Positions 59,179 to 64,000 of a DNA stretch of 64,000 nucleotides are shown here, piece after piece (position 1 is the stretch's first letter; each line of letters opens with the position of its first letter). This DNA comes from Bacteroidia bacterium. GTDB lineage: Bacteria > Bacteroidota > Bacteroidia > B-17B0 > Aurantibacillaceae. The stretch spans positions 54,406-118,405 of the forward strand of contig JAGNIU010000009.1 of the NCBI GenBank assembly GCA_018000995.1, written 5' to 3'. Under the pieces are notes generated by a model. It was given only the letters and a program-made list of their open reading frames with translations, did not search any database and had not been told where the DNA came from. Both the position numbers and the translations under genes were made by a program.

Positions 59179-59208
59179 TTGGGCTTTATCAAATATTTTA
59201 TATTTTTG
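59179..59208 (+). promoter_or_regulatory. Promoter of the TPR lipoprotein gene
   Basis: TTG at 59179-59181 and TATTTTTG at 59201-59208, 19 bp apart, 33 bp before the ATG at 59242. Confidence 0.65.
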
Positions 59209-59241
59209 CTCAGCGTGTTTAAACTAAAACCACCAACAATT

Positions 59242-60981
59242 ATGAATTCAAAATTATTAAGGACTTTAGGCGCAAGTTTATCAGTAGCAGTTATATTAAC
59301 TGGCTGTAACGGACTTGGCAAAATGATCAAAAAACAAAAAGACATCAACTACAGCGCAACACCAAATCCAATTGAGATGCATGGTGATAGCGTACAGTTT
59401 AGCGTTAGCGGAAAATTCAATCCAAAATTATTTGGCAAGAAAATAACAATGACTATTACTCCGGTTGTAAAATATACAGGTGGAGAAAAAGCAATGAAAC
59501 CAGTTGTTTTAGTTGGTGACAAAGCTACGGGAAGCGGTCAAAAAATCAGCTTCGATAAAGGGGGTACATTCAGCTACACTTCAGATAAGTTTGTTTACGA
59601 ACCAGGTATGAAAGTTGCGAAAATCGAACTTCGTGCTCAAGGTCAGGTGAAGAAAAAAATCAAAGACTTTACGCCGGTAGAAATCGCTGATGGTACTATC
59701 ATCACTCCACTTTTAGTTCGTAACGACGAAAAAGGAATTTATGGTAAAGACGCGTTTGTTAAAGTTACTCCGGTTAACCAAACCGCTCACATTTACTATA
59801 CAATTAATAACTCTACAGTTCGTCCTGCTGAAATGAAAAGCGAAGAAGTGAAGAACACTTTAGCTTTCATTCAAACAAACATTAACAGCGTATGGTACGA
59901 ATTCAAAGGTATCAACGTTAATGCTTATGCTTCTCCGGACGGTGAAACTGATAAGAATGAGAATTTAGCTATGGATCGTGCAAAAAGTGGTTCTGCTGCT
60001 TTCATGAACGAATTCAAAAAGAATAAGAACAAAGACAATAAGTTCGGTAAAGAAAAAGAACAATATGTTGTTGGTACAACTAAAGAAGACTGGGAAGGTT
60101 TCAAGTCTTTGATGGAAGCTTCTACAATGGCTGACAAAGATCTTATCTTACGTGTTTTAACAATGTATTCTGATCCTAATCAACGTCGTACTGAGATTAA
60201 AAACTTATCTAAGACCTACAAAGAATTAGCTGAGAAAATTTTACCAAAATTACGTCGTTCTGAGATTGTCATTAACGTTGACAAAAAATCACGTACTGAC
60301 GAAATGATCTCTGCTTTAGCGACATCTCATCCTGATAGTTTATCAGTAGAAGAATTATTATACGGCGCTACTTTAACTAACGACATTAACACTAAAGTTC
60401 AGATTTACACAGCTGCTGAAAAACAGTATGCAACTGATTGGAGAACTTCAAACAATTTAGGTGTTGCTTTATTAACTCAAAACAAAGTTGCTGAAGCAGG
60501 TGAAGCATTTAAACGTGCTGATGCTAATGGTGCTGGTAACCCTATCATTGCAAATAACCTTGGCACTATTCAATCTAAAAACGGTAACCGTGTTGCTGCT
60601 ATGGAATTATATAACAAAGCAAATGGTGCTGGTCCTGAAGTTGGTTACAACAAAGGTATCATCCAAATCCGTGATGGTAAATACAGCGACGCTGTATCTA
60701 GCTTTGGAGATTCAAAAAGCTTCAATAAAGCTTTAGCTCAATTATTAGCCGGTAATGCTGGTGAAGTTGGTGCTACAATTGACGCAGGAAACGAAAAAGA
60801 CATGGCTTTAAGCTATTACTTAAAAGCAGTTTCTGCAGCACGCAGAAGCAGCACAGCTGATGTTATCAGCAACTTAAAAACAGCTATTGAAAAAGATGGT
60901 ACTTTAAAAGCAGCAGCTAAAGATGATGCAGAATTCATCAAATTAAAAGCTGATGCAGGATTTACTGCTTTAGTAAACTAG
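59242..60981 (+). CDS. Lipoprotein with OmpA-like segment and C-terminal TPR repeats
   Basis: 579 residues from the ATG at 59242 (an earlier TTG lies in the promoter). The signal peptide MNSKLLRTLGASLSVAVILTGC ends in a lipobox. A beta-rich N-terminal region (about 30-215) is followed by GINVNAYASPDGETDKNENLAMDRAKS, like the helical core of OmpA-type domains, and then TPR units (ASNNLGVALLTQNKVAEAGEAFKRA; NNLGTIQSKNGNRVAAMELYNKA). It is probably an outer-membrane-attached lipoprotein. I do not recognise its precise family. Strong promoter and terminator on both sides suggest high expression. Confidence 0.8.
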   Translation: MNSKLLRTLGASLSVAVILTGCNGLGKMIKKQKDINYSATPNPIEMHGDSVQFSVSGKFNPKLFGKKITMTITPVVKYTGGEKAMKPVVLVGDKATGSGQKISFDKGGTFSYTSDKFVYEPGMKVAKIELRAQGQVKKKIKDFTPVEIADGTIITPLLVRNDEKGIYGKDAFVKVTPVNQTAHIYYTINNSTVRPAEMKSEEVKNTLAFIQTNINSVWYEFKGINVNAYASPDGETDKNENLAMDRAKSGSAAFMNEFKKNKNKDNKFGKEKEQYVVGTTKEDWEGFKSLMEASTMADKDLILRVLTMYSDPNQRRTEIKNLSKTYKELAEKILPKLRRSEIVINVDKKSRTDEMISALATSHPDSLSVEELLYGATLTNDINTKVQIYTAAEKQYATDWRTSNNLGVALLTQNKVAEAGEAFKRADANGAGNPIIANNLGTIQSKNGNRVAAMELYNKANGAGPEVGYNKGIIQIRDGKYSDAVSSFGDSKSFNKALAQLLAGNAGEVGATIDAGNEKDMALSYYLKAVSAARRSSTADVISNLKTAIEKDGTLKAAAKDDAEFIKLKADAGFTALVN

Positions 60982-61000
60982 TATTAATATATCTCATTTA

Positions 61001-61035
61001 AAACCCCTGAAGTTTCCATACTTCAGGGGTTTTTT
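61001..61035 (+). terminator. Terminator of the TPR lipoprotein
   Basis: AAACCCCTGAAG and CTTCAGGGGTTT perfect arms with an 8-base loop and T run, 20 bp after the stop codon. Confidence 0.9.
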
Positions 61036-61120
61036 GTTTGTTTTCATTCACTCAATCACCAATTTGAGTAAAGTACCCCTATTTTCTAGTCAAGTCGCCT
61101 AAACAGTTATTTAGATTTTC

Positions 61121-61149
61121 TTGCGTCTGTGTCTTATAGTCTATATTTG
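61121..61149 (+). promoter_or_regulatory. Promoter of the PKD adhesin gene
   Basis: TTG at 61121-61123 and TATATTTG at 61142-61149, 18 bp apart, 18 bp before the ATG at 61168. Confidence 0.65.
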
Positions 61150-61167
61150 TACTGTAAAATTTAAACA

Positions 61168-63870
61168 ATGAAAAAAATCCTTTTATCAGCCGCTTTATTA
61201 AGCTTATCGACATTATTAATATCTCAGTCTAAAAGTCCTATCGACTCTTTAGCCGGTTTTGATTTTATCGGTTCTGCAAGTCATGCTAAACATGCTAAAA
61301 CTGATCAGCAGAAAAACCTAATGATGCAAGCCGCCAAACGCGCTTATATTGATAGAAAATTCAATCTGCATAACCAAAACCAGCAAACCAATCCGAATGG
61401 AGAAAGAAGTAGTGCTGAGTTTTATAACAACTTAAAAAACGGTAACGCTAATAAAGGACCCGGGAACAACACTTTATCTCAAGGTGCTCAACCCGTAGGT
61501 TGTAATAATATTGATTTCGAATTAAACAGTACTTCGACTTGGTCTGTAACAGGTGATTTTGCCATTATGAATGGAGGTACAGATCCTTTTGGAAATTTCC
61601 CTTGTGTATATCCTGGTGGAGGTAATTTTTCTTTACGTTTAAATGACAACAACACGAGTTGTACAAACCCTGGCAGAAAAGTAAACTTTAAAGCAGCAGC
61701 ATCAAGAACTGTGGCTGTTACTCCTTTAAACAATGAGTTTCAATTACACTTTGCAGCTGTTATTTTAAATTTCCCTCATCCTGCAAATGATGCAGCTAAT
61801 TTTCAAATCAATTTTTATGATCAAAATGGTATTAAGTTAGCTTGTCCAACTTATTCTTGCTATTACGCTTCTCCTCCAAATGCCTTTGTTGGTTTACCTC
61901 CTGGAGTTGCTCAAAATTCAGCTTTACAAGGTGCACAAATTTGTAGTACTGTAGGTAACTATCCTGTTACTTATGTGCCTTGGCAAACTGTAGCGGTAGA
62001 TTTAAGTCCATACAATTTCACTACCATCACAATTAAAATTACTTGCGACTGGTGCCGATACGATTATGATTGGGGTTATTGCTATATTGATGCTGATTGT
62101 GGTCCTCCGCAGCCAACAACACCAATTACATCTTGTACAGGTTTATTAACTGGCCCTCCGGGTATGGTGAGTTACACTTGGACTCCACCGGTTGGACCAA
62201 CAGTAACAACTCCAACTCTTATGGCAACAACACCGGGAACTTATATTTGTGCTTCAACCGGATTCATTACTTGTCAAGCTGGAAAAACTTATACATACAT
62301 TGTTAAGCCTTCTCCAATTGCAGCATTTACAAATAATACATCTTGTTTAACCTCTCCTACTTCTTTCACAAGTACAACAAATCTTAATAACGGTTCAGGT
62401 ATCACTAACTACAATTGGACTTGGGGCGATGCAAGTGCAAATAGTATTGGGGCAAACTTAAATATGCCGCAACACACCTATGCCTCCGCCGGAACTCTGC
62501 CCGTCCAACTCGTCGTCACAAATGCCGATGGTTGTAAGGATAGTATAACGCAAAACGTAACTGTAAATGGTTTACCGGTTGTTGACTTTAGCTTCAATAA
62601 TATTTGTGAAGGAGCTTCCACTAATTTTAATAATACTACTAATGCAAATGGTAATACTATGACCAATTGGTATTGGGATTTCACTACCAATGGTTCCGTA
62701 GATAATACAACGCAATCGCCTACCTTAACTTATCCTACAAGTGGTAATTTTAATGTGACTTTAATTGGTGTTACCAGTGTTGGTTGTTCTGATACAATTG
62801 TAAAAACTGTAAATGTTTATTCTAATCCAATTGCACGTTTTGGATACACAAAAACTTGTTTAGGTGATTTAACAAACTATTGGGATAATTCTTACACAAT
62901 TGGAAATAACGGTGTAATTAATTTATGGGAGTGGGATTTAGATGGTAATACAACTATAGATGCTACCGGACCAAGTGCAACGAATTTATTTAATACTACA
63001 GGTAATCATCAGGTAGGATTAACAGTAACTACAACTTATGGTTGTAAGAATTCAACTACGGTAAATGTATACGTAAATGCAATTCCGGTTGTTGATTTTG
63101 TTGCAGACAAAGTTCAGGGTTGTGAAAAGTTACCGGTTATTTTTACAAACAACTCTTTCATCACTTTGGGAAGTATAGCAACTTACTCTTGGAGTGTTGG
63201 TGATGGTGTTACTGGACAAAACTTTGATCTTACTCACACTTATCCTGCAGGAACTTACACTGTAAAGTTAACTGCAATTTCAGATAGCGGCTGTGTGGCT
63301 ACCAAAATTAAACCTAACTATATCACTGCATGGCCAACTCCTGTAGCAGATTATTTTGCTAACCCTCAAACAGCTGATGTATTGGAACCAATTGTAAATT
63401 TCAATAACACAAGTGGTGGTCCGTACAATAAATTCTGGTGGTATTTTGGAGACAAGAGCCCTGTTGATACAACAAACATTCATCCAACACATATGTATAG
63501 TGATGAGTATGCAACAAGCTATATGACTACTTTAATTGTACAAAACAGTTATGGTTGTTCTGATACAACACAACGTTTAGTAGTAATTAATCCTAATTAT
63601 GTAATCTATATACCAAATGCGTTTACTCCAAATGGTGATGGGTTAAATGATATCTTCCAAGCTAAAGGTTATTACATCCAAAAATTCGATATGCAGATAT
63701 TTGATCGTTGGGGTGAGCAAATCTTTACATCGAACGATATTAATAAAGGATGGGATGGTACTATAAAAGGTAAAATAATTGAAAACTCAGTTTATGTTTG
63801 GAAAGTAACTGTAATTGATACTCAGAAAAAACGACACGAGTTAACAGGACATGTTACCTTGATGAAATAA
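61168..63870 (+). CDS. PKD-repeat surface protein with gliding-motility-associated (type B) C-terminal domain
   Basis: 900 residues. Signal peptide to about 20, then a Gln/Asn-rich linker and an N-terminal Cys-rich domain (about 110-310). Four to five PKD-type Ig repeats follow (about 380-800; e.g. NYNWTWGDASANSIG, NWYWDFTTNGSVDNTTQSPTLTY, EWDLDGNTTIDATG, YSWSVGDGVTGQNFDLTH, FWWYFGDKSPVDTTNIHP). The C-terminus is the CHU_C/type B sorting module: IPNAFTPNGDGLNDIF, FDRWGEQIF and GWDGTIKGKIIENSVYVWKV. Exported by T9SS and likely an adhesin or surface-anchored protein; no specific ligand. Confidence 0.93.
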   Translation: MKKILLSAALLSLSTLLISQSKSPIDSLAGFDFIGSASHAKHAKTDQQKNLMMQAAKRAYIDRKFNLHNQNQQTNPNGERSSAEFYNNLKNGNANKGPGNNTLSQGAQPVGCNNIDFELNSTSTWSVTGDFAIMNGGTDPFGNFPCVYPGGGNFSLRLNDNNTSCTNPGRKVNFKAAASRTVAVTPLNNEFQLHFAAVILNFPHPANDAANFQINFYDQNGIKLACPTYSCYYASPPNAFVGLPPGVAQNSALQGAQICSTVGNYPVTYVPWQTVAVDLSPYNFTTITIKITCDWCRYDYDWGYCYIDADCGPPQPTTPITSCTGLLTGPPGMVSYTWTPPVGPTVTTPTLMATTPGTYICASTGFITCQAGKTYTYIVKPSPIAAFTNNTSCLTSPTSFTSTTNLNNGSGITNYNWTWGDASANSIGANLNMPQHTYASAGTLPVQLVVTNADGCKDSITQNVTVNGLPVVDFSFNNICEGASTNFNNTTNANGNTMTNWYWDFTTNGSVDNTTQSPTLTYPTSGNFNVTLIGVTSVGCSDTIVKTVNVYSNPIARFGYTKTCLGDLTNYWDNSYTIGNNGVINLWEWDLDGNTTIDATGPSATNLFNTTGNHQVGLTVTTTYGCKNSTTVNVYVNAIPVVDFVADKVQGCEKLPVIFTNNSFITLGSIATYSWSVGDGVTGQNFDLTHTYPAGTYTVKLTAISDSGCVATKIKPNYITAWPTPVADYFANPQTADVLEPIVNFNNTSGGPYNKFWWYFGDKSPVDTTNIHPTHMYSDEYATSYMTTLIVQNSYGCSDTTQRLVVINPNYVIYIPNAFTPNGDGLNDIFQAKGYYIQKFDMQIFDRWGEQIFTSNDINKGWDGTIKGKIIENSVYVWKVTVIDTQKKRHELTGHVTLMK

Positions 63871-63888
63871 AATTCAAATCCATTAAAT

Positions 63889-63922
63889 AAAAAAACCGAT
63901 ACAATGTGTATCGGTTTTTTTT
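63889..63922 (+). terminator. Terminator of the PKD adhesin gene
   Basis: AAAAAACCGATACA and TGTATCGGTTTTTT arms with a 3-base loop and T run, about 19 bp after the stop codon. Confidence 0.9.
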
Positions 63923-63965
63923 GTGCCTGTAAATTAGAAACACAAAATATTTTCTGCATAAAAAA

Positions 63966-63988
63966 AGCCCTCAAAAATTGAGGGCTTG
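63966..63988 (-). terminator. Terminator of a unit entering from the right edge
   Basis: AAGCCCTC and GAGGGCTT arms with a 7-base loop; on the minus strand the stem is followed by a run of T. It would end a minus-strand transcript that starts beyond the window. Confidence 0.65.
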
Positions 63989-64000
63989 TGTAGCGGAGGG
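63989..64000 (-). tRNA. Possible 3' end of a minus-strand tRNA (cut by window edge)
   Basis: The minus strand reads CCCTCCGCTACA up to the terminator. CCGCTAC plus a discriminator A would be the 3' acceptor strand of a tRNA beginning GTAGCGG, preceded by the end of a T stem. Only 12 bases are inside, no CCA is encoded, and the body is outside, so this is tentative. Confidence 0.3.

Overview
This is a 64 kb stretch of a Bacteroidota chromosome. It is AT-rich, with many type IX secretion (T9SS) C-terminal sorting domains, SprB-like and PKD-type adhesin segments, a Bat operon, DUF1573 proteins, a TamL-type outer-membrane assembly lipoprotein, and promoters of the Bacteroidota form (TTG, about 19 bp, TAnnTTTG). 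Order and genus cannot be fixed from this sequence. I see no prophage, IS transposase, CRISPR array or named defence system.

Layout. 0-9.9 kb is loosely packed and looks accessory: a tandem-repeat protein cut by the left edge and coupled to a NYN/LOTUS protein, small secreted proteins, a T9SS cargo protein, a TPR sensor, DUF1398 and DUF1275 proteins, an ArsR-SRPBCC pair with a visible double operator, and a DUF559 nuclease bracketed by hairpin-rich repeats. 9.9-14.2 kb (minus strand) is a three-gene signalling operon: a DUF6272 (SiaB-like) kinase, a DUF1987 (SiaC-like) protein, and a giant membrane sensor with 14 propeller repeats ending in a SpoIIE/PP2C phosphatase. 14.3-19.9 kb holds two T9SS-secreted proteins around pheT. 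20-28.7 kb is metabolic: purK, a CocE-type hydrolase, a 50-residue Cys-rich membrane protein, the NAD(P)H-hydrate repair enzyme, two methyltransferases, a PqqB-like metallo-beta-lactamase-fold protein, a VOC protein and a PAP2 phosphatase.

28.7-37.0 kb (minus) is the aerotolerance-type operon moxR - DUF58 - BatD-like membrane protein - batA - batB/batC fusion - batD - batE, with overlapping or nearly touching genes. 37-49 kb carries twin Cys-rich lipoproteins, a MauE/DoxX-thioredoxin fusion, kmo, tilS, cdsA, a lone PhoR-like histidine kinase, valS and three DUF1573 genes. 49-58.7 kb has a SpoU-type RNA methyltransferase divergent from tamL, a glycosyltransferase, a cupin-like / HTTM-like / MFS cluster and an OmpA-family protein. 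58.8-64 kb has rpsT, a TPR lipoprotein, a large PKD-repeat adhesin with a gliding-type C-terminus, and probably the 3' end of a minus-strand tRNA at the right edge.

The most notable system is the 9.9-14.2 kb operon. It pairs a SiaB/SiaC-like partner switch with a phosphatase whose sensor half has the architecture of hybrid two-component propeller sensors. Other points of interest are the DUF559-repeat composite, a palindromic repeat inserted in frame in the nnr gene, and several genes whose start codons are non-canonical or hard to place.
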